Shown here one piece after another: positions 17,301 through 25,337 of a DNA stretch of 64,000 nucleotides. The position numbers and the translations under genes are program-made. The notes beneath the pieces were generated by a model. It was given only the letters and a program-made list of their open reading frames with translations, had not been told where the DNA came from and ran no database searches. Numbering within the stretch: the stretch's first letter is position 1; the number at the start of each line of letters is the position of its first letter. Source of the DNA: Bacteroidales bacterium UBA1309 (lineage in GTDB: Bacteria > Bacteroidota > Bacteroidia > Bacteroidales > Dysgonomonadaceae); contig DBTT01000011.1 of the NCBI GenBank assembly GCA_002307185.1, positions 62,001 to 126,000 of the forward strand. The letters are read 5' to 3'.

Positions 17301-20182
17301 AAAGAAAGATCAAGAAACAACTCCAACCACATCACAAAGCAGGCCAACTCGAAGATGAATCTATGGAACCGTCTTTGCGGCAGGTGATTGATTTCCAAAA
17401 AGAACAACGATTCCTTGATTCGCAGGCAGACAACTTTCCAACGCTGTTTGGCAGATTCGGAAAACGGGAAAAAGAGAACTGGAACACCATCCTGCAAATT
17501 ATTTCCGATACACGGGAACTGAATACCTTGATTTTGAGCCAAGCTAAAGAACTTTCGCAGGCCACTTCTATCAAGGAAAATTTGGCACGCCAATTGAGTG
17601 AGGGGATGGATTCGTTCCGGTCGATACACGGGAACACTTTTTCCGAGTTCACAGCCTTGATCCATCAATTGAAAGAAAAAGAGATTCGCTTAAGCAGCTT
17701 GCTTGGTGTGGATACAGAAAGCTTATACATCTTTCATGAGGCAAGCAATACCAACGGATTGGAAGCGGCCACTTTCCGCCTCAATAGTTGGCTCCAACAC
17801 ATCGAACAACTCAAAGATTGGTACCAATGGCTGAATATACACAGGAAACTGACGAAGCTTGGCATCGGCTTCATCGCAGATGCTTTTCGAGATGAAAACA
17901 TAGATACATCGCAGCTCAAAGCCATCTTTACCAAAAGCCTCGACAAAGCTTTGGTTTACGATATTCTGGAAAAAGAACCTCAATTGGAATTATTTAAAGG
18001 GAAGCTTTTTGATGAAATCATTGCCAAATACAGAGAATTCACCAAACGTTTCGAACAGCTTACCCGCAAGGAACTTTTTGCCAAACTCGCTTCCAATATC
18101 CCAGACTTCACCCGCGAAGCCACCCAAAATTCGGAAGTGGGCATATTGCAAAAAAACATTCGGAACAATGCCCGGGGAATATCCATACGGAAATTATTCG
18201 ACCAGATTCCGGTGCTACTCGCCCGCCTTTGTCCCTGCATGTTGATGAGCCCGATTTCAGTGGCGCAATACATCGACCCCGATGCCGATAAGTTCGACCT
18301 GCTCATTTTTGACGAGGCCTCACAAATGCCAACTTACGAAGCCGTCGGAGCCATTGCCCGGGGTGCCAACGTGGTGATTGTGGGCGACCCCAAACAGATG
18401 CCGCCTACCAATTTCTTCACGGCAAACAACGTGGACGAAGACAACATCGAGATAGAAGACCTCGAAAGTATTTTGGACGATTGCCTTGCCTTATCGATGC
18501 CCGAAAAACACCTGTTGTGGCACTACCGCAGCAAACACGAAAGCCTCATCGCATTCAGCAATTCCGAATATTACGACAACAAGCTCCTCACTTTCCCTTC
18601 GCCCGACAACATAGATTCGAAGGTGAAATTCATCCCGGTTGAGGGATATTACGACAAAGGGAAAAGCCGCCAAAACAAGGCCGAAGCCAAAGCTGTTGTG
18701 GGCGAGATCGCGCGCCGATTGGAAGATGCCGAGTTGCGCAGACGAAGCATCGGGGTGGTCACATTCAGCAGCGTGCAACAATCGCTGATAGAAGACATGC
18801 TATCCGATTTCTTCGTTTTACATCCCGAATTGGAGGCTATCGCCTTCGAATGCGAAGAACCGATATTTATCAAAAACTTGGAAAACGTACAAGGTGACGA
18901 ACGCGACGTTATCCTGTTTTCAGTAGGTTACGGTCCCGACAAAGATGGCAAGATGAGCATGAACTTTGGCCCGCTCAACCGCATTGGAGGCGAGCGCAGA
19001 CTCAACGTAGCGGTATCGCGTGCCCGCTACGAGATGCAGATTTTTTCCACCTTGCGTTCCGACCAAATAGATCTCAACCGCACTTCGTCGGTAGGTGTTA
19101 CCGGTTTGAAACGGTTTTTGGAATATGCCGAGCAAAAGCAACGCATAAAAATAGAGAAGCTACAAACGACATCCAATCACGAAGAAAGTATTGAAAATCT
19201 TATTGCCGAAAAGTTGAAGGAAAAAGGATATACCGTGCACACCTCGGTGGGATGCTCCGGCTACCGCATCGACATCGGCGTGGTGGACAAGCTGAACCCC
19301 TCCAACTATCTCCTTGGGATCTTGTGTGACGGCGAAAATTATCGGCGAACCAAAACTACCCACGACCGTGAAATTGTGCAAAACGAGGTACTCCACCTCC
19401 TCGGTTGGAACATCCTTCGTGTGTGGACGCTGGACTGGTGGGAAAACCAAACGGCTGTCATCGAATCCATCTTGGGTGCAGTGAAAAGCATCGAATCAGG
19501 GAAACCATTGCCTGCATCCCTAGAAGTCGATAGCGAGCCATCCATTCCCCAAACGGTTCATCCAGAAAAAGTTGCCACTCCCAACCAACCATTGAAAAAA
19601 ACGGTTGCCACAAAGCAGCAACCGCAACCATACAGACCGAGCACGCTGGTGCCTGTCAACCAACCTTCCGGAGGCTTCTTCTTTCCTGAGAATGAAAGAA
19701 TCATCTTAAAACAAATTGCAGAAGTAATTGCGACGGAAGCCCCTATCAGCCGTTCGCTCCTCTACAAACGGATTCTCTCAGCTTGGGGCATTACGAGGTT
19801 GGGAGCGAAAATCGATGCACATTTAGAAAAGTTGCTCACAAGATCCGGCTATTTTGAAAGCGAAACCGACAACCTCTATTTCTGTTGGCAAAACGAAGAA
19901 CATTTCCGACAATATGCCATTTTCCGCATTCATTCCAAACGGGATGCCTCCGATTTGCCACCGGAAGAAATTGCCGCCGCTATGAAGGAAGTGCTGTTGA
20001 ACGAAATCAGTTTGCCAACGTCCGACTTAGAACGACAAACAGCTCAATTATTGGGCTTTTCACGCTTTGGTGCAAACCTAAACGCCGCCACAAAACGGGG
20101 ATTAAAAGTTGCCTTGGAAAAAGGATACCTGAAAGTGGAAAACGGCAGGGCCAGTGGGTTGTTAGAAACAAAGATCGTGTAG
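14321..20182 (+). CDS. giant DUF4011/SF1 helicase/Vsr-like nuclease/DUF3320 protein, probable phage defence
   Basis: A 1953-aa multidomain protein. Visible order: N-terminal beta-rich domain (about 1-120); transglutaminase-like domain with Cys220 (GNCLDMS), His246 (GHAFAGGW) and acidic E284; DUF4011 start at WERKLLDLSLRNNLLNI (about 380); helicase Walker A GPPGTGKS (about 687-694); a helical insert of about 600 residues; Walker B FDEASQMP (Asp1331), GDPKQMPP, HYRSKHESL, NVQGDERDV and SRAR; a Vsr/MTES_1575-type nuclease domain (RIDIGVV at Asp1651, then GILCDGENY); and a DUF3320 domain from about 1790. The helicase-Vsr-DUF3320 layout matches the single-gene Hhe-type defence proteins as I recall them. 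It is richer in G+C than its flanks, stands alone and has its own terminator. The nuclease motif reads ILCDG where many relatives have IECDG, so nuclease activity is uncertain. Confidence 0.9.
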   Translation: MADFLLSAGFSYLPVINFAMQQNRVSFVRELTIENSSEQLLENLTVTLATEPDFAQPLPYVIERLGSGEKVRITVNLLNLSANYFSQLTERFAGQLTLTVTTGEESLFSKTYPIDILAYDQWGGATVLPEMLSGFVTPNHPAIVPIIRRAASILEQWTGNASLDEYQSRNPDRVRKQMAAIYTAIAEQEIVYCSVPASFEEYGQRIRLVDTALYQKLGNCLDMSLLYATCLEAVGIHPIVVITQGHAFAGGWLIPDTFPDSAIDDPSFITKRTADGINEITLVESTCMNAGQNTNFDTAVQTANAKLLDGGDFLLAVDVKRSRFSGIRPIPQRILNGQTWEIKEEENISDKQPHILPQSVSPYDLSGINNEQNVTKQLLWERKLLDLSLRNNLLNIRMTKNTLQLISTDLDLFENTLADGSEFRVLHRPTDWDNPLYDNGLYQPLSEASPLIQLIKSELTQKRLHSYLDETDLAKSLTHLYRSSRTALEENGANTLYIALGLLEWYETPSSERPRYAPILLLPVEIIRKSASKGYVIRGREEDAMMNITLMEMLRQNFGITINGLDPLPTDEQGVDVKMIFSIIRNAIRNQRKWDVREQAILGIFSFNKFIMWNDIHNNAHKLMQNPIVSSLVNGKIEWALALDNADASIIDKELSPADIVLPIGADSSQLEAIYDATKEKSFILHGPPGTGKSQTITNIIANALYNGKRVLFVAEKMAALSVVQNRLAALGLAPFCLELYSNKTKKTTILDQLRSATEVVKGQSPENFAQESNRLFALRQEINTYIEALHQKHASGLSLYEAITGYLAIAGKEFDFPKHLIKNLSKEQREEWIAGIDDLVSIARICGHPYNHPLSGIDISEFSGNLKSEATKLLSETSELLRQIASKRIQFAEMLPATDSFLSKSHIFSVGKILEKITTIPELTKELLLLPRLNEALEEFEAVIPHGQQRDSLKAALLNIYNESILQLPNTEMLLSEWKVASEKWFLPRFFEQRKIKKQLQPHHKAGQLEDESMEPSLRQVIDFQKEQRFLDSQADNFPTLFGRFGKREKENWNTILQIISDTRELNTLILSQAKELSQATSIKENLARQLSEGMDSFRSIHGNTFSEFTALIHQLKEKEIRLSSLLGVDTESLYIFHEASNTNGLEAATFRLNSWLQHIEQLKDWYQWLNIHRKLTKLGIGFIADAFRDENIDTSQLKAIFTKSLDKALVYDILEKEPQLELFKGKLFDEIIAKYREFTKRFEQLTRKELFAKLASNIPDFTREATQNSEVGILQKNIRNNARGISIRKLFDQIPVLLARLCPCMLMSPISVAQYIDPDADKFDLLIFDEASQMPTYEAVGAIARGANVVIVGDPKQMPPTNFFTANNVDEDNIEIEDLESILDDCLALSMPEKHLLWHYRSKHESLIAFSNSEYYDNKLLTFPSPDNIDSKVKFIPVEGYYDKGKSRQNKAEAKAVVGEIARRLEDAELRRRSIGVVTFSSVQQSLIEDMLSDFFVLHPELEAIAFECEEPIFIKNLENVQGDERDVILFSVGYGPDKDGKMSMNFGPLNRIGGERRLNVAVSRARYEMQIFSTLRSDQIDLNRTSSVGVTGLKRFLEYAEQKQRIKIEKLQTTSNHEESIENLIAEKLKEKGYTVHTSVGCSGYRIDIGVVDKLNPSNYLLGILCDGENYRRTKTTHDREIVQNEVLHLLGWNILRVWTLDWWENQTAVIESILGAVKSIESGKPLPASLEVDSEPSIPQTVHPEKVATPNQPLKKTVATKQQPQPYRPSTLVPVNQPSGGFFFPENERIILKQIAEVIATEAPISRSLLYKRILSAWGITRLGAKIDAHLEKLLTRSGYFESETDNLYFCWQNEEHFRQYAIFRIHSKRDASDLPPEEIAAAMKEVLLNEISLPTSDLERQTAQLLGFSRFGANLNAATKRGLKVALEKGYLKVENGRASGLLETKIV

Positions 20183-20275
20183 AAAATGAAAAATAACGAT
20201 CTGTCAGGATACCTTATCAATGAATGAAGTTGGGATCTTAGAAATAAAAAATTAGGAAAAACTTTCGAAACTAAT

Positions 20276-20327
20276 AAAAGCCAAAACCGGAAAGACAAGA
20301 AACTTTAGCTTATCGGTTTTGGCTTTT
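20276..20327 (+). terminator. strong inverted repeat after the DUF4011 gene
   Basis: A perfect 14-bp inverted repeat (AAAAGCCAAAACCG at 20276-20289, CGGTTTTGGCTTTT at 20314-20327) with a 24-nt loop, about 95 bp after the DUF4011 stop and 20 bp before the stop of the convergent small gene. The arms begin with A4 and end with T4, so it can terminate both converging transcripts. Confidence 0.75.
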
Positions 20328-20347
20328 CAATGGGTTGATTGACAAGC

Positions 20348-20548
20348 TCAATTCAAAACAAATTCATTTTGATGCAACGTCGTGAGTTTTTTGTCCACAT
20401 AGTAACATCTTGCAAACTGACGCAGAAAATTCAAGGTCATTTGAGAAGGTTCAACTTCTTTTTTCATTGAATCTTTTTCCGCATTTTCTTTCTTAAAAGT
20501 AGAGGTGTCCTTCATTAGCTCACAAAAATTTAGTTTTTCCATACTCAT
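20348..20548 (-). CDS. small Bacteroidales protein, unknown function
   Basis: A 66-aa protein starting at MSMEKLNFCELMKD (ATG at 20546-20548; the frame stays open to another ATG at 20584, and an ATG at 20542 is also possible). The C-terminal half, SQMTLNFLRQFARCYYVDKK followed by a tail ending in FVLN, has the LNFLRQFAR..-FVLN pattern I associate with short, multi-copy Bacteroidales proteins of unknown function. No signal peptide or membrane segment. It is convergent with the DUF4011 gene. The coding call rests on family pattern, so confidence is moderate. Confidence 0.6.
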   Translation of the reverse strand: MSMEKLNFCELMKDTSTFKKENAEKDSMKKEVEPSQMTLNFLRQFARCYYVDKKLTTLHQNEFVLN

Positions 20549-20631
20549 TAAAATAAACGGCTTTAGTTTACAAATATTGCACATTTAATAAAAGGATATT
20601 AAGTTTTTATTTTCACACGGCATCTGGAGGC

Positions 20632-20654
20632 AACAATAAACGATTTTTATTGTT
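20632..20654. repeat. 9-bp inverted repeat upstream of the DUF3298 lipoprotein
   Basis: AACAATAAA (20632-20640) and TTTATTGTT (20646-20654) form a perfect dyad with a 5-nt spacer, about 50 bp before the ATG at 20705. It could be an operator or a leader hairpin. No TAnnTTTG element is visible nearby. Confidence 0.4.
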
Positions 20655-20704
20655 ATATATTCGTATAAATAAATTCAAAGCTCAATCTCTACAAGATAAC
20701 AACC

Positions 20705-21544
20705 ATGAAATACCCACAACATACCATACTTTCTGCGATATTGTTGGGCATAATATTGTCGGGCATAACTGTTTCTTGCAAAAGAACGCCAAAAGACACT
20801 TCTCTGCAATCGCAGCAAAAGATTACCTACGACAGTCTTGTCATTAACGAAGACATAGCATTGATTAAGGACACCTCGGGACCCATAAACAAACTGTCGA
20901 TTCATTTCGTGTTCCCTTCAACCATCAAAGAAGACCCCGTTCTTCTGAAAAACGTTCAACAGGAATTTGTGGAGGCGCTATTCGGCCATGAATACGCGAA
21001 CCTCAAACCACAACAAGCCATTGACAGCTTTTATAAAAAATACAAAGAGGACTATCTAAGCACCGCAACAGACTACAACAAGGCCAGAGCAGCAGGTTTC
21101 GAAATGCAAAGCTGGGGAAGCACTTACCAGACAATGAGGACGGACACGATTCCGTCTTTCAAACCGGATACACTAAGTTTTAGTACTTATACCGAAAATT
21201 ACAACGGTGGCGCACATGGATCGCATCACACAGGGTATTATAACATTGACCTAAAAACGGGAAAAATGATCTCCGAATCAGACATATTCAAACCGGGATA
21301 CAAGGCTGACCTGAAGAAGGCCATCATTGCGCAACTTTTGCTTGATAATAAACTGACGAAACCCGAAGAACTGATCGAAAAGGGATTTTTTGACTTAGGC
21401 GATTTGAAGCCTAACAATAATTTCCTTGTCACAAAAAACGGCATCACATACGGGTTTAACGAATACGAAATTGCACCCTACTATATGGGACTGATTAAAG
21501 TATCCCTTTCCTACTCGGACATTTCGAATATTCTTCAAAAATAG
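20705..21544 (+). CDS. DUF3298/DUF4163 (RsiV-like) lipoprotein
   Basis: Predicted lipoprotein, 279 aa, with signal peptide and lipobox TVSC (Cys25). After a DUF4163-like N-terminal part comes a DUF3298 domain with the hallmark YNGGAHGSHHTGYYNIDLKTG, followed by FLVTKNGITYGFNEYEIAPYYMG. The same fold is found in RsiV, where it binds lysozyme, and in other secreted proteins of Bacteroidota. Here it is a stand-alone lipoprotein with no anti-sigma segment and no sigma factor beside it, so an RsiV-like signalling role is not supported. A peptidoglycan- or glycan-related periplasmic role is possible. Confidence 0.8.
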   Translation: MKYPQHTILSAILLGIILSGITVSCKRTPKDTSLQSQQKITYDSLVINEDIALIKDTSGPINKLSIHFVFPSTIKEDPVLLKNVQQEFVEALFGHEYANLKPQQAIDSFYKKYKEDYLSTATDYNKARAAGFEMQSWGSTYQTMRTDTIPSFKPDTLSFSTYTENYNGGAHGSHHTGYYNIDLKTGKMISESDIFKPGYKADLKKAIIAQLLLDNKLTKPEELIEKGFFDLGDLKPNNNFLVTKNGITYGFNEYEIAPYYMGLIKVSLSYSDISNILQK

Positions 21545-21913
21545 ACTTGCTCTTCGAGTTCTGCCAGCCAAGACTTAATACTGAGAAACCTATTTTTTTT
21601 CAATGGATGAGTTTTTTTCATCATGAAAGCTCATCTAATCCTATAATTTTGCAAACCAAGAAAGCACATTTCGCAACAGATTACAGCCGGATGGTTTATT
21701 CTGAAACAAAAACAGCCAACCATTACTTCATCCAAATTTCATAATTTCTTAACAATACTATTTATTTTCTCTAAAATCGTTGTATCTTTGTTGGCAAAGA
21801 TTCAGCAGATTCGTCTGTATTTACATTGTCGAAACAATATCCGATTAGCCCCCTTCCATCGACAATCAAGGAAAGAGGTACTTAAACATACTGATATAGA
21901 CAATTAACTTTTT
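21545..21913 (+). promoter_or_regulatory. intergenic leader of the DUF47-PiT operon
   Basis: 369 bp without a gene. A TATCTTTG element at 21783-21790 matches the Bacteroidetes -7 consensus and would give a leader of about 115 nt before the DUF47 start at 21914; the -33 region has only a TTTA. A short dyad (GATGAG/CTCATC, about 21605-21635) may be a weak terminator for the upstream lipoprotein. Confidence 0.4.
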
Positions 21914-22561
21914 ATGAAAAATAACTTTTTTAGTAAATTCACTCCTAAAGAACCCAAGTTCTATCCATTGCTTAGTGAATTGGCCGATGTTGTATATCGT
22001 GCATCTGAACTAATCATTGAAGCATCCAAGGCAACTTCCAACGCCGAAGCCACAGAACACTTCAAAAGAGTCAAAGAAGAAGAACGGAAAGGAGACCGTA
22101 TCCAAAACAAAATTTTTGACGAATTAAACAACACCTTTATTACCCCATTCGACCGGGAAGATATCAACAACCTGGCGAGCACCATGGATGATGTGACAGA
22201 CTATATCAACAGTTGCGCAAAACGCATCATGCTGTATAATCCAAAGCATATCCCTGAAAGTGCGACAAAACTTGCAGAGATTGTGAGGGAATCGGCAAGT
22301 GTGGTTGTGAAGGCTGTTGGCGAACTTGATATTCTCAAGAAGAACAGTTCCCGCATAGCTGACTATTGTAGCCAATTAGCCGATTTGGAACACAAAGCGG
22401 ACGATGTGTACGAACATTTCTTGATTGACTTATTCGAAAACGAAAAAAATGCCGTGGAAATCATCAAGTTGAAAGATATTCTGCATGAGCTTGAACGCGC
22501 CACAGATGCTGCTGAAAATGTAGGCAAGGTTATCAAGACAATCATCGTAAAATATTCTTAA
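21914..22561 (+). CDS. DUF47 (PhoU-like) phosphate transport accessory protein
   Basis: Helical PhoU-like protein of 215 aa, DUF47 family. It has the family pattern FYPLLSELADVVYRASELI, HFKRVKEEERKGD and FITPFDREDINNLASTMDDV. DUF47 proteins are encoded directly before PiT-type transporters and are thought to modulate their activity. Here the PiT gene starts 11 bp after this stop on the same strand, which fits. The predicted location is cytoplasmic or membrane-associated. Confidence 0.92.
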   Translation: MKNNFFSKFTPKEPKFYPLLSELADVVYRASELIIEASKATSNAEATEHFKRVKEEERKGDRIQNKIFDELNNTFITPFDREDINNLASTMDDVTDYINSCAKRIMLYNPKHIPESATKLAEIVRESASVVVKAVGELDILKKNSSRIADYCSQLADLEHKADDVYEHFLIDLFENEKNAVEIIKLKDILHELERATDAAENVGKVIKTIIVKYS

Positions 22562-22572
22562 ACCTCGATCAA

Positions 22573-23607
22573 ATGACATTACTAATCATTATCATTGCTT
22601 TAGCAATTGTTTTTGATTTCATCAACGGCTTCCACGATGCAGCCAATTCGATAGCTACCGTCGTGTCCACTAAAGTACTTTCTCCCACTCAAGCCGTCAT
22701 CTGGGCTGCATTCTTCAATTTTGTCGCTTATTTTATTGCTAAATTTATTATCGGTGGCTTTGGAATTGCCAACACGGTTTCGAAAACTGTAGATATGAAC
22801 TCCATATCGAATCCCTCGCATGTGATTATTGCAGGCTTGGTGGCTGCAATTTCATGGAACTTAATCACTTGGTGGCTCGGAATCCCATCTTCGTCTTCTC
22901 ACACCCTTATTGGTGGATTTGCTGGCGCAGCAATAGCCGCATCCGGCTTCAAAGCCGTACATTCGGGAGTGATCGGCATTATCGTTCTGTTTATTGTTTT
23001 TGCTCCGGTGTTGGGTATGGTAGGAGGAAATATCATAACCTTGATTACTCTTTACATCGTTCGGAAATCCAAGCCAGGAAAAATGGAACGATGGTTCAAA
23101 AGGCTGCAGCTTATATCTTCAGCTTTGTTGAGTATCGGCCACGGACTCAATGACTCTCAAAAGGTGATGGGCATTATTGCTGCCGCTTTGATTGCGTATT
23201 CGCACAGTAACCCGAATGTTCATCCGCTTCTGAAGATGACTTCGATGAACGAGATGCACGACTGGATTCCTATTGCCTGCTTCACGGCCATCGCATTAGG
23301 AACCGTTTGTGGAGGATGGAAAATTATGAAAACAATGGGCAACAGGATCACAAAAATCACTCCAATTGAAGGATTTTGCGCCCAAACAGCAAGTTATATC
23401 ACCCTGTTCATCACCGAAATACTTCACGTGCCAGTTAGTACTACCCATGTGATTACGGGTAGTATTATCGGCGTTGGGTCAGTGAAAAGATTATCAGCCG
23501 TACGCTGGGGGGTGACCAAAGATTTACTTTGGGCGTGGATACTCACCATCCCGATCAGTGGTTTTCTTGCGGCCGGAGTATATCTAGTTATAGATTTCTT
23601 ATTCTGA
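22573..23607 (+). CDS. pit: inorganic phosphate transporter, PiT family
   Basis: Inner-membrane phosphate permease of 344 aa. The two inverted PiT signature repeats are visible: DFINGFHDAANSIATVVSTK near the N-terminus and GHGLNDSQKVMGI in the second half, along with the SSSHTLIGGFAGAAI and VSTTHVITGSIIGVG loops. About ten membrane helices are predicted. It is a low-affinity, ion-coupled transporter by family. It is operonic with DUF47 and converges on rlmH with a 2-bp gap, leaving no room for an intergenic terminator. Confidence 0.94.
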   Translation: MTLLIIIIALAIVFDFINGFHDAANSIATVVSTKVLSPTQAVIWAAFFNFVAYFIAKFIIGGFGIANTVSKTVDMNSISNPSHVIIAGLVAAISWNLITWWLGIPSSSSHTLIGGFAGAAIAASGFKAVHSGVIGIIVLFIVFAPVLGMVGGNIITLITLYIVRKSKPGKMERWFKRLQLISSALLSIGHGLNDSQKVMGIIAAALIAYSHSNPNVHPLLKMTSMNEMHDWIPIACFTAIALGTVCGGWKIMKTMGNRITKITPIEGFCAQTASYITLFITEILHVPVSTTHVITGSIIGVGSVKRLSAVRWGVTKDLLWAWILTIPISGFLAAGVYLVIDFLF

Positions 23608-23609
23608 CT

Positions 23610-24083
23610 CTATTCGTGGTGATAGGGTTCTCCTCGTAGAATCGTCATCGCACGGTAGAGCTGTTCCGCAAAAACCAGTCTTACCATTTGGTGAGAAAAT
23701 GTCATACGCGAAAGGGTTACCGACCCTTTCGCTTTTTTATACACCTCTTCCGAAAAGCCATAAGGCCCGCCTATCACAAACACAAGGCGCTTGGGCACAG
23801 TTTGCATCTTTCGGGCAATGTAATCAGCAAATCTCAGAGAAGTGAACTCTTTCCCTCTTTCGTCAAGGAGGACTAATTCGTCACCCAACTGCACATTTCT
23901 CAGAATCGTTTCACCTTCCTTTTCTTTCTGCTGCTGTTCGGAAATGTTCTTTACGTTTTTCACATCAGGAATCACAATCAATTCAAACGGAATGTAATGT
24001 TGTAGTCTGTCGGCATATTCTTTGATTGCTTCCACAAAATAAGCTTTATCTGTTTTGCCGATGACAAGTAAGGCGATTTTCAT
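23610..24083 (-). CDS. rlmH: 23S rRNA (pseudouridine(1915)-N(3))-methyltransferase RlmH
   Basis: SPOUT-class methyltransferase, 157 aa, that methylates pseudouridine 1915 of 23S rRNA helix 69. The family motifs FVIGGPYGFSEEV (SAM-binding knot) and the C-terminal SRMTFSHQMVRLVFAEQLYR with ILRGEPYHHE are intact. Length is standard. It follows the exonuclease gene by 6 bp on the same strand, forming a three-gene run with the low-MW phosphatase. Confidence 0.97.
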   Translation of the reverse strand: MKIALLVIGKTDKAYFVEAIKEYADRLQHYIPFELIVIPDVKNVKNISEQQQKEKEGETILRNVQLGDELVLLDERGKEFTSLRFADYIARKMQTVPKRLVFVIGGPYGFSEEVYKKAKGSVTLSRMTFSHQMVRLVFAEQLYRAMTILRGEPYHHE

Positions 24084-24089
24084 AGCTTC

Positions 24090-24572
24090 CTAATAAAATG
24101 TCTTGTTTTGCTCCAAATAAATAAGGTATAACTTTGCACATGCGAGTGCGTCACTCAAAGCATCGTGGTGATTGAGTGGAATCCGGTACAGATCGCAAAG
24201 AACCGATAATTTTTTCTTAAAAATGCGGTAAGTGCACTGCTGCTCAAAATGAGGCAGTGCTAAATCATAGTATGCGAGGGTATGCCGCAAGCACGACATA
24301 TCAAACGAAGCATTGTGGGCAACCACCCTTTGCCCTTCGATGTAGGGCTTCAATTGCCCCCACACATTGTCAAATGTCGGCGAACACCGTGTCATTTCAG
24401 GCGTAATGCCGTGCACTTTGATATTATAATAAGAATAATAGTTTGCTGGGGGTTGGATCAATTGGTTCATTGTCGAAACAATCTTTCCGTTTTCGACGTG
24501 CACCAATCCAATCTGGCAAATGCTGTGGCCAGCCCCTTGTGCCGTTTCGAAATCAATGGCGGTGAAATTCAT
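24090..24572 (-). CDS. DnaQ-like 3'-5' exonuclease
   Basis: DEDDh exonuclease of about 160 aa related to the DNA polymerase III epsilon subunit. Exo I (AIDFETA), Exo II (VAHNASFDMSCLR) and Exo III (HDALSDALACAKL) are all present, giving the full DEDD-H catalytic set. The frame has upstream ATGs at 24602 and 24590 that would overlap the phosphatase gene; the ATG at 24570-24572 (MNFTAIDFETA) is preferred because family members start right before Exo I. It is a stand-alone exonuclease domain without a polymerase-binding tail. Its exact substrate is unknown. Confidence 0.88.
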   Translation of the reverse strand: MNFTAIDFETAQGAGHSICQIGLVHVENGKIVSTMNQLIQPPANYYSYYNIKVHGITPEMTRCSPTFDNVWGQLKPYIEGQRVVAHNASFDMSCLRHTLAYYDLALPHFEQQCTYRIFKKKLSVLCDLYRIPLNHHDALSDALACAKLYLIYLEQNKTFY

Positions 24573-24579
24573 TCCAAAA

Positions 24580-25071
24580 TCATTTTCCATCGTGTGACTC
24601 AATCTCTTTCAACAATCCCCCGCAAGCATCCTCCAACAAATCGAGTACCAATTCGAAGCCGTCTGCTCCAGAATAATAAGGATCGGGAATGTGGTCATGA
24701 GTTAGTTTTTGAAGAAAATCCACCATCCTATGCACTTTTTTCTGTACCTCCACGTCTGGTGCCAACGCCAAAATATCGTAATAATTATTGTCATCCATGG
24801 CTAATATGTAATCAAACTTCTCAAAATCACTAGGAGTAAACTTGCGCGAGCGTGAATCAAACGTATAGCCCCTCCTTTCGCCATGCAAACGCATCCTTCT
24901 ATCGGGAAGTTCGTTGATATGCCAACCCGAAGTTCCCGCCGAATCGACGTGATAGCTATCGGCTAGCACTCTTTCGTTCAACATCTTTTTGAAAATACCC
25001 TCCCCTGCCGGCGAACGGCATATATTGCCCAAACACACAAACAAGACACTGACCTTTCCTCCTTTTCCCAT
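24580..25071 (-). CDS. low-molecular-weight protein-tyrosine phosphatase
   Basis: Low-MW phosphotyrosine phosphatase, 163 aa. The P-loop CLGNICRS (Cys13 to Arg19, CX5R) lies near the N-terminus and the general-acid Asp is in the IPDPYYSGADGF motif. Length and motif spacing match the family. In bacteria these enzymes dephosphorylate tyrosine kinases of capsule or exopolysaccharide systems or arginine-phosphorylated proteins, but no kinase gene is near here. First gene of a run with the exonuclease and rlmH. Confidence 0.94.
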   Translation of the reverse strand: MGKGGKVSVLFVCLGNICRSPAGEGIFKKMLNERVLADSYHVDSAGTSGWHINELPDRRMRLHGERRGYTFDSRSRKFTPSDFEKFDYILAMDDNNYYDILALAPDVEVQKKVHRMVDFLQKLTHDHIPDPYYSGADGFELVLDLLEDACGGLLKEIESHDGK

Positions 25072-25189
25072 ACAAAAGCTGTAATTATTTTATAGTTATC
25101 GCAAATATATTCTGCAAATAAAACAAAAATCCTTTTAAATGCCTATACCTTCGAATCAATAAATTGCGAAATAAATTATTGAAAGAATT

Positions 25190-25220
25190 ATTGCAAAAAG
25201 AGAAAAATCATATATCTTTG
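25190..25220 (+). promoter_or_regulatory. aqpZ promoter, Bacteroidetes type
   Basis: ATTG (25190-25193), exactly 19 nt, then TATCTTTG (25213-25220) matches the Bacteroidetes primary-sigma consensus (TTTG, 19-21 nt, TAnnTTTG). It predicts transcription from about 25227 and a leader of about 110 nt before the aqpZ ATG at 25338. Confidence 0.7.
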
Positions 25221-25337
25221 GCACGACAACAAACGCAAGCTTCTTAATATGATATTAAATAACGATTACTTGAATTTTATTTGAAAACATCAAGCAGTCG
25301 TTTTTATTACGAACATTCACAAAAGCAATTCACAATT

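Noticed and set aside
20705..21544. RsiV-type anti-sigma factor
   Set aside because: The DUF3298 domain matches, but there is no cytoplasmic sigma-binding segment and no sigma-factor gene beside it; a lipobox indicates a lipoprotein instead.
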